From Ruegeria sp. Alg231-54 (GTDB lineage: Bacteria > Pseudomonadota > Alphaproteobacteria > Rhodobacterales > Rhodobacteraceae): a stretch of DNA of 64,000 nucleotides. Within the stretch, counting starts at the first letter, position 1; every line of letters begins with the position of its first letter. Where the stretch lies: assembly GCF_900143525.1 (NCBI RefSeq), contig NZ_FREZ01000002.1, positions 372,001 through 436,000 of the forward strand, written 5' to 3'. The notes under the pieces are model-generated. The model saw nothing but the letters and a program-made list of their open reading frames with translations. It was not told the origin of the DNA and ran no database searches. A program made the translations under genes and the position numbers. This document shows, in pieces, positions 1 through 9,145 of the stretch.

Positions 1-564
1 GAAGAAGCGTCTGCCCATATCGAACAGGCCTTGGGTGTGCCGCTGCAGGCCGGCGGCAAGCATGAAAGGTTTGGCACATATAACCGCTTGCTGGGGTTGC
101 GAGATGGCCTGTACCTTGAGGCCATCGCGATTGACCCTCAGGCACCGAACCCACAAAGAACCAGATGGTTCGATCTGGACCGGTTCAAGGGCGCGCCGCG
201 CCTTACCAACTGGATTTGCCGGGTGCCTGACATTTCAGCCTCGTTGACCGTTTTCCCCGACGGCGTTGGGCATCCGATTGATCTGGCCCGCGGCGCGTTG
301 AGCTGGCAAATGGCGGTTCCGCCAAACGGGCGTCTGCCCTTCGATAATCTGTTCCCGGCGCTTATTCAGTGGCACGGAGATTTGCATCCGGCAAATATGT
401 TGCAGGATAGCGGATGTCGCTTGCGTCGGTTGGTGGTGTTTCACCCGGACGCGCTGGACCTTGCCAGGCTGCTAGGCGAAATGGGCGCTGTGGTTTTCGA
501 CACAGGCCCGGCCGCATTGCGGGCAGAGTTCGAAACACCGCATGGGAAACGCGTTTTGGAATGA
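1..564 (+). CDS. VOC/glyoxalase-like family protein (5' end missing)
   Basis: The reading frame is open from the first base of the window, so the true start lies outside. About 187 residues remain. The sequence (for example the stretch around LEAIAIDP and a second half with VVFHPDAL) resembles the glyoxalase-like members of the vicinal-oxygen-chelate superfamily, which bind a metal and act on small substrates. The substrate cannot be inferred. The stop codon TGA overlaps the ATG of the next gene (ATGA), so the two are probably cotranscribed and translationally coupled. The family call is by general resemblance only. Confidence 0.6.
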   Translation, partial: EEASAHIEQALGVPLQAGGKHERFGTYNRLLGLRDGLYLEAIAIDPQAPNPQRTRWFDLDRFKGAPRLTNWICRVPDISASLTVFPDGVGHPIDLARGALSWQMAVPPNGRLPFDNLFPALIQWHGDLHPANMLQDSGCRLRRLVVFHPDALDLARLLGEMGAVVFDTGPAALRAEFETPHGKRVLE

Positions 565-1085
565 AAATCAGACAAGCCAAAGCAGCGGATGCCAAAGAGA
601 TAGCTGCGATCACCAATGCAATCATCCGCGACACGCTGGTAACATTCACAACTGACGAACGCAGCGCGGACAGCATTGCACGTGACATCGAAGCGCGTGG
701 TCCGGCCTATCTTGTGGCAGAACAGGACGGCCAGATTCTTGGGTTTGCAACCTATTGTCCGTTTCGATCCGGTCCGGGATACGCGCAGTGTCGCGAACTG
801 ACCATCCAACTGGCCACTGATGCGCGTGAACAAGGTACGGGGAGCGTTTTGATACGGGCGCTTGAGGCTGTCGCCCGGGCAGAGGGAACTCATGCACTGG
901 TGGCGGGGGTTTCTTCGGCAAATCCGGGGGCAGTTTCTTTTCACGCGGCCGTGGGCTTTGTCGAGGTCGGACGCATGCCCGAGGTTGGGTTCAAATGGGG
1001 GAAACGTCTGGACCTTGTGCTGATGCAGAAAATTCTTGCCACAGACGGTTTGGTTGCACCTGACAGTCCCGCTTTGGGACGCTAG
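561..1085 (+). CDS. GNAT family N-acetyltransferase, phosphinothricin-acetyltransferase-like
   Basis: A protein of 174 residues that would transfer an acetyl group from acetyl-CoA to an amine. The start ATG at 561 sits in an ATGA overlap with the preceding gene. The acetyl-CoA binding motif A is seen as REQGTGSVLI (about residues 93-102). The segment GVSSANPGAVSFHAAVGF matches the Asn-Ala-Ser-type helix and the phosphinothricin-acetyltransferase subgroup. It lies in a run of closely packed plus-strand genes (561 to 2774). The natural substrate is not known; subgroup resemblance does not prove herbicide acetylation. Confidence 0.8.
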   Translation: MKIRQAKAADAKEIAAITNAIIRDTLVTFTTDERSADSIARDIEARGPAYLVAEQDGQILGFATYCPFRSGPGYAQCRELTIQLATDAREQGTGSVLIRALEAVARAEGTHALVAGVSSANPGAVSFHAAVGFVEVGRMPEVGFKWGKRLDLVLMQKILATDGLVAPDSPALGR

Positions 1086-1094
1086 GGTGCGCTC

Positions 1095-1775
1095 ATGTCG
1101 ATCTGGATCCGTATATCCGATGCGCTGAGCGCGCTTGCCCAGGGTGAAAGCCTTACCGCAGTCTTTGAAAAGCTGCGCTCGCCACCTGAACGGTCGGTAG
1201 CCTTCACCATCGCAGTGATCGCATTGGGTGCAAAAATGGCGAAGGCTGACGGGCAAGTGACGCGAGATGAAGTCACGGCGTTTCGCGACGTGTTCCAGAT
1301 CGCCCGCGATGATGAGGAAGGCGCGGCGCGCGTGTTCAACATGGCCCGCACGGATGTTGCGGGCTATCAGGACTATGCCCGCAAGATCGCGCGCATGTTT
1401 TCTGAGGACAGCACCACGCTGTGCGATTTGATGGAGGGGTTGTTCCACATCGCCATGGCGGACGGGTTCTATCACCCCAACGAAAACGAGTTTCTGGAAG
1501 AGGTCAGCCATATTTTCGGCCAGACCGATGCGCAGTTCATGGCATTACGTGCCCGTTTTGTGCCTGATGCGCCCAATGATCCTTACACGGTTTTAGGGGT
1601 GCCACGGGACATGCCGTTACCCGATATTCGCAAGGTTTGGCGGCAACTTGTGCGCGAAACACATCCCGATGCGATGTTGGCGCGCGGAGTTCCCGAAGAG
1701 GCCGTACGTCTGGCTGAAAAGAAGATGATCGACATCAACCGCGCCTGGGACGAAATCAACGGCGCACAGGCTTGA
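1095..1775 (+). CDS. TerB/DjlA-like protein with C-terminal J domain
   Basis: 226 residues. The first 150 or so form a TerB-like helical domain (AKADGQVTRDE, MADGFYHPNENE), with acidic residues typical of the metal-binding TerB fold. The C-terminal 65 residues are a DnaJ domain (DPYTVLGV) with the HPD signature in ETHPDAML that stimulates Hsp70 ATPase. It is organised like DjlA but lacks the N-terminal membrane anchor, so it is likely a cytoplasmic DnaK co-chaperone. It starts 9 bp after the GNAT gene and ends 3 bp before the next gene. Confidence 0.85.
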   Translation: MSIWIRISDALSALAQGESLTAVFEKLRSPPERSVAFTIAVIALGAKMAKADGQVTRDEVTAFRDVFQIARDDEEGAARVFNMARTDVAGYQDYARKIARMFSEDSTTLCDLMEGLFHIAMADGFYHPNENEFLEEVSHIFGQTDAQFMALRARFVPDAPNDPYTVLGVPRDMPLPDIRKVWRQLVRETHPDAMLARGVPEEAVRLAEKKMIDINRAWDEINGAQA

Positions 1776-1778
1776 GAT

Positions 1779-2774
1779 ATGCGCCTGGCGACCTATAACG
1801 TTGAATGGTTCGCCAATCTGTTTGACCGCCATGACGAACTGATTGCTGATGACAGTTGGTCGGGTCGCCATGATGTCACCAAAGCGCAGCAGATTGAGGC
1901 TATCGCCAAAGTTTTGACGGCGATCGATGCGGACGCAGTGCTGGTTGTCGAAGCACCAAACACAGGGAAATATCAGAACACGGTCCGCGCGCTACAAAAC
2001 TTTGCCGAGGCTTTCGATTTGCGCACCAGCGAAGCCGTGATGGGATTTGCCAACGATACGCACCAAGAACTGGCCTTGTTGTATGACCCGCGCGTTCTGA
2101 CGGTGCGACCTGATCCAAAAGACGGAGGGCAACAGGCGCCGCGGTTCGATCAGGTGTTTAACATCGACCTGGATATTGACGCATCCGAGGATCAGGTGCA
2201 GTTTTCCAAGCCGCCTATGGAACTGGCCGTCGAAACCAAGGCAGGTGAACGGTTCCGCCTTATCGGCGCGCATCTGAAGTCCAAGGCGCCTCATGGGGCT
2301 GAGACCCGCGATGCGGCGATTCGCATCTCGATCGCCAATCGTCGGAAACAGCTGGCTCAGGCGATCTGGCTGGGCAGGCGGATCAAGGCCCATCTGGCGG
2401 CTGATGAACAGGTGATCTTAATGGGCGATCTGAACGATGGTCCGGGGCTGGACGAATTCGAAAACTTGTTTGGTCGCTCATCGGTTGAAATCCTGCTGCA
2501 ATCGGGGGTGTTTGACCCCAACGCGGATACGGCCTTCGGGTCAGAACCGGGTGAACGCCCGTCGACCGCGCGTTTTTATCGGCCCCGAGATCGCGGGTAT
2601 CTTGAGGCGTTGCTGGACTATATTATGATCAGCGATGGGTTAAAGGATCGTCGTCCGGACTGGCGCATATGGCATCCGTTTCGCGATCCGGCTTGCCGTG
2701 ATGCGCAAGATCTACATGAAGCGTTGCTAACCGCGTCTGACCATTTCCCTGTCACTCTGGATATCGAGCTGTGA
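1779..2774 (+). CDS. Endonuclease/exonuclease/phosphatase family protein
   Basis: 331 residues with the signature motifs of the EEP fold: ATYNVEW at the N terminus (metal-coordinating Asn and Glu), IGAHLKSK, MGDLNDGP (Asp/Asn), and SDHFPV at the C terminus (catalytic Asp-His). Family members hydrolyse phosphodiester bonds of nucleic acids or lipids. No signal peptide is visible, so a cytoplasmic nuclease or phosphatase is more likely than a secreted sphingomyelinase. It begins 3 bp after the TerB/J gene, suggesting the same operon. Confidence 0.85.
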   Translation: MRLATYNVEWFANLFDRHDELIADDSWSGRHDVTKAQQIEAIAKVLTAIDADAVLVVEAPNTGKYQNTVRALQNFAEAFDLRTSEAVMGFANDTHQELALLYDPRVLTVRPDPKDGGQQAPRFDQVFNIDLDIDASEDQVQFSKPPMELAVETKAGERFRLIGAHLKSKAPHGAETRDAAIRISIANRRKQLAQAIWLGRRIKAHLAADEQVILMGDLNDGPGLDEFENLFGRSSVEILLQSGVFDPNADTAFGSEPGERPSTARFYRPRDRGYLEALLDYIMISDGLKDRRPDWRIWHPFRDPACRDAQDLHEALLTASDHFPVTLDIEL

Positions 2775-2811
2775 CCTTCCAACCGACTTTTAGTTGCCCT
2801 ATGTTTTGGAT

Positions 2812-3186
2812 ATGAGACGTTTCATTCCAATCTGCGCGCTGACCGTCACTATTGCCCTTCCGGCCTCTGCCGAGGATGAGGGGAACAAATCCCTGATGGA
2901 GCAAGGGGCAGAGCTGTTCTTTGAAGGCCTGCGCCAGGAGATGGAGCCTGCATTGGATGAACTGCTGGGACTCGCTGAACAGTTTGGCCCTGCAATGCAG
3001 TCATTTATTGCGGAAATGGGGCCCGCCTTGGCCGAGCTGGCAGATGAGATTGAGGATTGGAGCGCCTATGAAGCACCCGAGATCCTGCCTAACGGCGATA
3101 TAATTATCCGCAAAAAGCCGCCGCAGGACCCAGAGATACAGCCAGAGATCCCTGAAGGCCCGCCCGAGGGCGAAACCGAGATTTGA
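2812..3186 (+). CDS. Hypothetical exported acidic protein
   Basis: 124 residues from ATG 2812; an upstream in-frame TTG at 2794 would add only six residues in front of the signal peptide. The N terminus (MRRFIPICALTVTIALPASA) is a clear Sec signal peptide with an Ala-x-Ala cleavage site. The mature part is strongly acidic (EQGAELFFEGLRQEMEPALDELL), probably amphipathic helix, and ends in a Pro/Glu-rich tail. This type of small periplasmic protein is seen in roseobacters as a conserved hypothetical. It ends 3 bp before the convergent ppx-like gene. Function unknown. Confidence 0.7.
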   Translation: MRRFIPICALTVTIALPASAEDEGNKSLMEQGAELFFEGLRQEMEPALDELLGLAEQFGPAMQSFIAEMGPALAELADEIEDWSAYEAPEILPNGDIIIRKKPPQDPEIQPEIPEGPPEGETEI

Positions 3187-3189
3187 TAT

Positions 3190-4734
3190 CTAGCCCCGGA
3201 TGATGACGCGGGTTTCGGATTTCAAAGCGTTGCCGAGTGACGTTAGCCGTGCCTCGGCCACTTCGTTGAACAGGGGGCGTGCTGCAGTTGGCAAGAACAG
3301 GTCCAGTTGTTGCTTCTTGGGGTAAAATTTCAAAGTCGCCATCGGCGCATCGTTCTGCATCCACAGCATTGCACCAAACCGCATGGCTTTTCCCAAAATC
3401 TCGGCCTGTTTCTGGTCTTTCTCGTCTAGGAGCTCGTACAGTGCGGTGAACCGGTTGCCCTCGCGTTTGTTGCGATACCGATGTTGCAAGGCCAGCCCGA
3501 TAAAGACTCGTTCCGAGTGCTTCAAACCGCCCAGATTGGCTCGTGTGACGTAGTCGAAACAGACCTCGGCGCGATAGTCAGGATGTGCGCGCCAGCTGAC
3601 GTCGTGCAACAGACAGGCCGCCTTTATCAGGCGGATGCGCGCAGGCGGGGCTGATTTGAACAGCGGCATCACGAAATCGAGCAGATGTTTTCCGAAACCG
3701 GGCAGGCGGGCGTCCTTGGCTTCGGAAAAACGGCTCGCCTCGATCAACGGATCGCGGTCCCGCAGGTTTTGTGGCATCTGCTCGTAAAGCAGACCCTCGC
3801 GGATACCATAGCTGGAAATGGCGATATCATTGGGTTTGAACGTGCGGATCAAGCGTGCCAGCACATCCATCGCATAGGGAATCAGCGCCATCCGTGATCC
3901 CGACACACCGGCTTTGCTGCGCAGCTTTTCCGGGTCACCTTTTTCGATGAATTTAATGGTCTCGCGCACCTGCTTGGTGGTCATGCGATATTCATGCAGA
4001 ACGTTCAGGGGATAACCCCGACGCAGCATGTCCAGGCGCGCAAATGCTCGCCAGCTTCCGCCTACAAGGAACAGGCGATCGCGTTGCGGCCCCATCTGGT
4101 CGCGCAGATACTCCATCGTGGCTTTGATGTGCGCCTTGCGTGCACGCCGGCCACCTTTGATGTCCCGCAGTTTCAGCGGCCCCAGCGCTGAGGTCAGGCG
4201 CCGGCCGACACCGCCGTCTCCTATCTCGGCCAATTCCATTGAGGACCCGCCGATGTCACAGATCAGGCCATATGCGCCGGGCCATCCAAGCAGGACACCC
4301 TGCGCGGATAGGCGAGCCTCTTCATCGCCGTTAATGACCGATACGGTCAGGCCGGTTTCGGCTTTGACCTCGGCACAAAACTCGGGGCCATCCTCGGCCT
4401 CGCGCACGGCTGCGGTGGCGACGACATGCAGGCCGGGCAGGCCAAGGTCATCGGAGAGTTGGGCAAACCGGCCCAAAGCGGCCAGAGCGCGTTTGCGACC
4501 CGTTGGGTTGAGCCGCCCTGTGTCCGAAAGGCCCGCACCGAGCTCGCACATCACTTTTTCGTTGTAGAAATAAGCCGGTGAGCGCGCGGCACCGTCAAAA
4601 ATCACCATCCGGACTGAGTTTGATCCGACGTCAACCACGCCCACGCGTGACAGAGCTCGGGCTTGGTGGTCATCAAAGAGGGGCTTTCCGAACGGACCCC
4701 AGTCAGGGATTTCGGTAACGACAGTCTGATCCAT
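3190..4734 (-). CDS. Ppx/GppA family phosphatase
   Basis: 514 residues. The N-terminal half is the ASKHA phosphatase domain of exopolyphosphatase and pppGpp phosphohydrolase, with VGVVDVGSNSVRMVIFDG (phosphate-binding loop) and CDIGGSSMEL. The C-terminal half carries an HD-like helical region (LLHDVSWRAHPDYR). Substrate is inorganic polyphosphate or pppGpp; the sequence does not decide. I chose ATG 4734 (MDQTVV) because a good ribosome site, GGAAGAGAC, precedes it; the frame is open further upstream to 4806, which would overlap hda. Located 49 bp downstream of hda on the same strand. Confidence 0.85.
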   Translation of the reverse strand: MDQTVVTEIPDWGPFGKPLFDDHQARALSRVGVVDVGSNSVRMVIFDGAARSPAYFYNEKVMCELGAGLSDTGRLNPTGRKRALAALGRFAQLSDDLGLPGLHVVATAAVREAEDGPEFCAEVKAETGLTVSVINGDEEARLSAQGVLLGWPGAYGLICDIGGSSMELAEIGDGGVGRRLTSALGPLKLRDIKGGRRARKAHIKATMEYLRDQMGPQRDRLFLVGGSWRAFARLDMLRRGYPLNVLHEYRMTTKQVRETIKFIEKGDPEKLRSKAGVSGSRMALIPYAMDVLARLIRTFKPNDIAISSYGIREGLLYEQMPQNLRDRDPLIEASRFSEAKDARLPGFGKHLLDFVMPLFKSAPPARIRLIKAACLLHDVSWRAHPDYRAEVCFDYVTRANLGGLKHSERVFIGLALQHRYRNKREGNRFTALYELLDEKDQKQAEILGKAMRFGAMLWMQNDAPMATLKFYPKKQQLDLFLPTAARPLFNEVAEARLTSLGNALKSETRVIIRG

Positions 4735-4783
4735 GTCTCTTCCAGATATTCCGCGTGCAGAATGCGAGATGACCCGGCGTGGG

Positions 4784-5473
4784 TCAATTCCCAGATTGGA
4801 TATCATCTAAATCTGCGCTCAAAACACGCACCGCCAAGGCGCGGGTAATGTCGCGCTTTTCCGATAACGCAAGCTGGTCCAGTTGCGCCACAACACTGGC
4901 GGCAGTTTCAAAGCGCCGGTCCATATGTTTGACCAAATAGGCGATAACCTCAGGGCTGGGGTTCAATTGCCGGTCCACGAACAGCTTGGCCAGAACCGCG
5001 CCCAGCAATGCATCATCCGGAGGATCCAGTGCCACGTGATGCGCGCCCTCGATCCGGCTTTGGAGATCGGGCAACGGAAGTTGCCAGAAATTAGGGGCAA
5101 GCCGTCCAGTCATAAGAAGGGCGTTACCTTCGGCCAACACAAGATTGTGCAAGTGAAACAGTGTTTTCTGTTGTTCTAAGTCGTCCGCGATCATCGGGAC
5201 GTCTTCAACCGCGACAGGCGCGCGTGCCAGATCCGGCACGTCTTCGTGACGCACATCCGTGGCCTTAAAAATCCGACCACCGGTTTCCGCCGCCCAGACA
5301 TGTGCCAGATGGGTTTTACCTGCGCCCGCAGGGCCGCTCAGAACCAGTTTGTTGCCGGGCCAGGACGTGGCCGAGATCATTGCAACCGCAAGTGCATTCG
5401 CGGGAGAGACGAAAAAATCCTCACGCCCCAGCGCAGTTTTCGCCGGAAGATCAAAGCTTAGCTGAAGGGCCAT
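4784..5473 (-). CDS. hdaA: Hda/HdaA-like DnaA regulatory ATPase
   Basis: 229 residues, comprising only a DnaA-like AAA+ domain. Walker A is GPAGAGKTHLAH, followed by a Walker-B-like segment VAVEDVPMI and sensor regions; the N-terminal MALQLSFDLP resembles the clamp-binding motif by which Hda docks on the DNA polymerase sliding clamp. The family stimulates hydrolysis of DnaA-ATP after replisome passage and so prevents over-initiation. It lacks the DnaA DNA-binding domain IV. It starts 1 bp after the end of the upstream permease gene, as is usual in alphaproteobacteria, indicating one operon. Confidence 0.85.
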   Translation of the reverse strand: MALQLSFDLPAKTALGREDFFVSPANALAVAMISATSWPGNKLVLSGPAGAGKTHLAHVWAAETGGRIFKATDVRHEDVPDLARAPVAVEDVPMIADDLEQQKTLFHLHNLVLAEGNALLMTGRLAPNFWQLPLPDLQSRIEGAHHVALDPPDDALLGAVLAKLFVDRQLNPSPEVIAYLVKHMDRRFETAASVVAQLDQLALSEKRDITRALAVRVLSADLDDIQSGN

Positions 5474-5474
5474 C

Positions 5475-6548
5475 TTACAGGTCTTCCTGATCCGCGCTTT
5501 CGAGGCCGGTATACAGGCGGCTGCCCATATAGACCGATGTTGCGTACCGCGCCAGCACTCCCAGCGCTGCGGCAACGGGCACCGCGATCAGCATCCCGAC
5601 AAAGCCGAACAAGGCACCGAAAACTGACAGAGCCAGCAGCAACCATACTGGGTGCAAACCCACTGAGCTACCTACAAGCTTTGGCGTCAGGAAATTGCCT
5701 TCGGTTACCTGACCCAGCGCAAAGATCCCGGCAACCAAACCGATCTGCGCCCAATCCCCCCAGAACTGAAACAGCGCCAGACCGATGGCCAGCGTGCCGC
5801 CGATAAGCGCGCCGAGGTAGGGAATGAATGTGACCAGACCCGCGATGAAACCGACGATCAGTCCGAACTGCAGGCCGACCGCCATCAGTGCCACGGCGTA
5901 ATAGGTGCCAAGGATCAGGCAGACCGTGCCCATGCCGCGCACGAATGAGGCCAGAACGGCGTCAATTTCACCGGCCAGTCGTTTGATCGTCGGGGCGTGA
6001 TCGCGGGGCAGTAGATCACCGATCCGGGCGATCATGCGGTCCCAGTCCAGCAGCATGTAGACGGCCACAACCGGAACAATGACCAACAGAACTACGACGT
6101 TGATCGCCGAACCCAATGAGGCTGCTACGGATTGCAATACATCGCCTGTTTTGGACTTCAGCGTTTCGCCCAAAGAGACAAGGAATTGATGCGAGTTGGA
6201 TTCGCGGTCCAGAAGAGAGGGGAACTGTTGTTCGATGAAACTGCGCAGCTGCTGGAACAGGCTTGGCATAACCTCGACCAATTCGATCAACTGGGTAATC
6301 AGCGCCGGAACGACCATTAGGATCGCCAGAGCAAAGCCCAGAATGCCGACAACTGTGATGATCGCCGTGGCCGCCATGCGCGACAGGCCCAGATTTTCCA
6401 AACGATCTGCGAGCGGATCAAGGAAATAGGCGATCGCACCGCCAATCACAAACGGTAGTAAAACGTCGCCAAGCGCCCATAGGCAAAGCACAAAAATGAC
6501 AGCCGCGACGCCCCAGTATCTGAGTTGATCCTTTACCGGCAAGGCCAT
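5475..6548 (-). CDS. AI-2E (PerM/TqsA) family transporter
   Basis: 357 residues with about eight hydrophobic helices and a large central loop. An N-terminal hairpin (AAVIFVLCLWALGDVLLPFVIGG, in two parts) is followed by the conserved core with GLIVGFIAGLVTFIPYLG and a final region around LLALSVFGALFG. Family members are inner-membrane permeases; some export autoinducer-2 or other small molecules, but most are uncharacterised. The gene is 1 bp from hda, a common alphaproteobacterial pairing (perM-hda). Substrate unknown. Confidence 0.85.
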   Translation of the reverse strand: MALPVKDQLRYWGVAAVIFVLCLWALGDVLLPFVIGGAIAYFLDPLADRLENLGLSRMAATAIITVVGILGFALAILMVVPALITQLIELVEVMPSLFQQLRSFIEQQFPSLLDRESNSHQFLVSLGETLKSKTGDVLQSVAASLGSAINVVVLLVIVPVVAVYMLLDWDRMIARIGDLLPRDHAPTIKRLAGEIDAVLASFVRGMGTVCLILGTYYAVALMAVGLQFGLIVGFIAGLVTFIPYLGALIGGTLAIGLALFQFWGDWAQIGLVAGIFALGQVTEGNFLTPKLVGSSVGLHPVWLLLALSVFGALFGFVGMLIAVPVAAALGVLARYATSVYMGSRLYTGLESADQEDL

Positions 6549-6638
6549 GCTCGTCCCCTTGTTCTTGGCTCTTACCGGTGTTCTTGGCGTAAGCGGCCAC
6601 GTGATGCAAGCGGTTCATGCCATGGAAATTTCCAAGGA

Positions 6639-7613
6639 TTATGAGCTGAGCGTCCCAAGCTCGGGTGTATCGACGGTGGCATTTTCATCGGGCCAGTTGG
6701 TGCGCCAGATTTCGGCGGACCAATGTCCGCAATGAACAGACGGTCGATCAAAGCCGGGCAGGGGCGGCAGTAGCGGTTCAACGACCACGTCATGACGCGG
6801 AACTGCGAAATAAGGGAAGGAATAGCGTTCTTTGCCAGATTTATTGACCACCCGATGCGGAGTGGATTTAAGCTGTCCGCCGGACCAAAGCTCAAGCATA
6901 TCGCCGATATTCACGACAAAACCGCCGTGAGGGCAATCCGGGGTGATCCAACCGCCATCGCGGGTCTGCACCTCAAGCCCGCCGACGGGGTTGGGGGCGA
7001 TGATGGTCAGGGCATCCGTGTCCTTGTGCGGATGAATGCCAAAGCCTTCCTCATCCGGGGCCTGCGGCGGATAGTGCAACAGTGTCATGTTGGTCATGGG
7101 GGTTGCAAAAGCCGCTTTCAGGACGTTGGGCTTCAGACCCAGCCCAATTTCAAGCGCGCCCAGCAGCAGTTCGGCCACGTGGTCCAGTTGCGACCAATAT
7201 TCCAGTATCACATCCTGCGCGCCCGGTACCTCCGCTGGCCAGAGGTTCGGGCCATAAAGGGCACAGACATCGCGAACCGGGTGATCCTCGGAAACCTCGA
7301 AATGCAGCTTGTAACCTTCGTATTTGTCCGCTTTGCCCGAGCCATCATTGGGCGTGAAGAAACCCATGGGGATATATCCGCGATAGTTGTTGCGGGTGAT
7401 GGCCTGATCCCACTTGCTCTGTTCATCGATGTCAAAGATTGCGCGCGTCTTGGCACGGACCTGATCAACGGTGTCAGGTGAAACCCCAGTGCCTGTGATG
7501 GAGAGAAAGCCGATGTCGGTGCAGGCGTCCAATATCCGCTGAACGGTTGCGTCATGGCCCGGATGAGCCGTGTCCTTCAGTGGAGAGATGTCGATCGTCG
7601 GGATTGATTGCAT
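6639..7613 (-). CDS. Isopenicillin-N-synthase-like 2-oxoglutarate/Fe(II) oxygenase
   Basis: 324 residues. The N-terminal DIOX_N-like region (IPTIDISPL) is followed by the 2OG-Fe(II) core. The iron ligands are seen as HPHKDTD (His-x-Asp) and the distal His in STPHRVVN, and the 2-oxoglutarate/substrate-binding Arg-x-Ser as RYSF. Such enzymes hydroxylate or desaturate small molecules; this one is not necessarily linked to beta-lactams. Start ATG 7613 overlaps the TGA of the upstream FAD oxidoreductase (ATGA), so the two are cotranscribed and probably act on the same compound. Confidence 0.85.
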   Translation of the reverse strand: MQSIPTIDISPLKDTAHPGHDATVQRILDACTDIGFLSITGTGVSPDTVDQVRAKTRAIFDIDEQSKWDQAITRNNYRGYIPMGFFTPNDGSGKADKYEGYKLHFEVSEDHPVRDVCALYGPNLWPAEVPGAQDVILEYWSQLDHVAELLLGALEIGLGLKPNVLKAAFATPMTNMTLLHYPPQAPDEEGFGIHPHKDTDALTIIAPNPVGGLEVQTRDGGWITPDCPHGGFVVNIGDMLELWSGGQLKSTPHRVVNKSGKERYSFPYFAVPRHDVVVEPLLPPLPGFDRPSVHCGHWSAEIWRTNWPDENATVDTPELGTLSS

Positions 7614-8977
7614 CAGTGAATCCTCACGCCTTGCCGATCCAGCTCGGTGTGAACAGGGGCGAGGTTCATCTCGTGCAGGTCCTGATTGCTTTTCAGCGAC
7701 AAGGCTGCGGCAATTCCCGCACCTTGACCCATGACCGCGCAACAAGCCATGTTGCGGGTTGCAGCGTGGGCAACTTTGTCCGCACCATGCGAGCGGCCCG
7801 CAACCAATAGGCCTTTGACGCCTTTGGGCAGCATCGAACGGTAAGGGACCTGCATGTAACGTCCCGTTGTGGGCAGGATCAGGATGCCATAGCCGTCGAT
7901 GAATTCGGGATAGATACCGATCGTGTCCTCGAACCGGCCCTGATGGCGGGCATCAACTTCGGTCATGTTATAGACCGCGTCAATCTTACGTGTGTCACGG
8001 ATTCCGATGGTCATCCCAAAATTGCGCAGCCGCGCGTTTTCACACCCCGGCATAAAGCGACGAAGCGCCTCGATTGCCAGCATGGATTGGTGGCGGCCTT
8101 CAATCTCGCCCTTTGTCAGACTGTCGGGGTCGGTCCCGTCGATTTCGCCCAGATGGATGAGGTTCATATAAGTGAGCTCGCCCGTGTCGTGCATTGCACC
8201 CCATGTGCCCGCGATGGTGTTCAGATGCGGCGGGATCAGGCCCTGATCGATGGCCTGCTGGAACGGCTTGTGCACGAAGGGAGAGAACATGTCGTCTTCT
8301 TTGCCCGAAGTTTCGATGTTCCACTCGCCGCCGCCGCCCCAATCCTTGTAGGTCTGCGGATCGGCTTTGACACCTTCCATGAACGCGCGCTTGTCGACAC
8401 CGGCCAGATGGAACATGACCGAGGCTGCCATCATGTCTTCGCGGGCGGTTTTGTGGGTTGGCGCGCCTGCGCGGTGGGCTACATCGGCGTCGCCGGTGGC
8501 GTCGATCACCACCTTGGCCAGGATTGCTTCACGCCCAGCTTTGGATTCGGTGATGATGCCTGTGATCCGGTCTCCCTCCATGATCGGAGCGACGAATTGC
8601 CGGTGCAGCATCGGATGAACGCCTGCCTCTTCAACCAGCTTGTCGGCCACTAGCTTGAAACCCTCGCTGTCCAACTCATAGCTCAGCGACTGGCTCTCTG
8701 GTACGGCCGCACCCATGTCCTTGGCGCGGGTCTCGAACTCCATGCCGATTCCGCCAGCTTCGACCGTCTGTTTATGGCGATACCAGGCGAAGCCCTCAAC
8801 GCCCACGGCGGTGATGTTGCCACCCATGCAGCCGAAGCGGTCGACCAGCGACACCTCGACCCCGGCCCGGGCCGCGGCCAGCGCGGCGGCCAGCCCTGCC
8901 GGTCCTGACCCGACCACAAGAACGTCTGTCTGATGAACAACCGGTATTTGACGCGCGGGTTCCTGAATGGTTTGCAT
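7613..8977 (-). CDS. FAD-dependent oxidoreductase (FAD_oxidored type)
   Basis: 454 residues. The N-terminal Rossmann motif VVGSGPAGLAAALAAARAG binds FAD; DRFGCMGGNITAVGVEG and the later DATGDADVAHRAGAP and GLLVAGRSHGADKVAHAA segments are typical of the FAD_oxidored family. First gene of a two-gene operon with the 2OG oxygenase. A ribosome site AGGGGG precedes the ATG. The upstream gap to proS (168 bp) must hold divergent promoters and contains an imperfect palindrome TGAC-N6-GTCA at 9021-9034 that could be an operator. Substrate unknown. Confidence 0.85.
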   Translation of the reverse strand: MQTIQEPARQIPVVHQTDVLVVGSGPAGLAAALAAARAGVEVSLVDRFGCMGGNITAVGVEGFAWYRHKQTVEAGGIGMEFETRAKDMGAAVPESQSLSYELDSEGFKLVADKLVEEAGVHPMLHRQFVAPIMEGDRITGIITESKAGREAILAKVVIDATGDADVAHRAGAPTHKTAREDMMAASVMFHLAGVDKRAFMEGVKADPQTYKDWGGGGEWNIETSGKEDDMFSPFVHKPFQQAIDQGLIPPHLNTIAGTWGAMHDTGELTYMNLIHLGEIDGTDPDSLTKGEIEGRHQSMLAIEALRRFMPGCENARLRNFGMTIGIRDTRKIDAVYNMTEVDARHQGRFEDTIGIYPEFIDGYGILILPTTGRYMQVPYRSMLPKGVKGLLVAGRSHGADKVAHAATRNMACCAVMGQGAGIAAALSLKSNQDLHEMNLAPVHTELDRQGVRIH

Positions 8978-9145
8978 GGGTGCCCCCTGGAGTTGGTATT
9001 TCAGTCACAATTGAAAACCCTGACTGGCGGGTCAATCAAAAAACCGACCGGCCCGAGGTCGCAAAATAACCAATGCATGATTGCCCCCGGCGGGGCTTTG
9101 GCATAAGCAACTTTGAAGTCCAAATTTACCTTCAAAGGTTCACCA

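Noticed and set aside
4735..4806. Longer start for the Ppx/GppA gene
   Set aside because: It would overlap hda, and the ATG at 4734 has a good ribosome site.
9021..9034. TGAC-N6-GTCA as an operator for the FAD/oxygenase operon
   Set aside because: Only four bases per arm and no regulator gene beside it; kept as a remark, not a feature.
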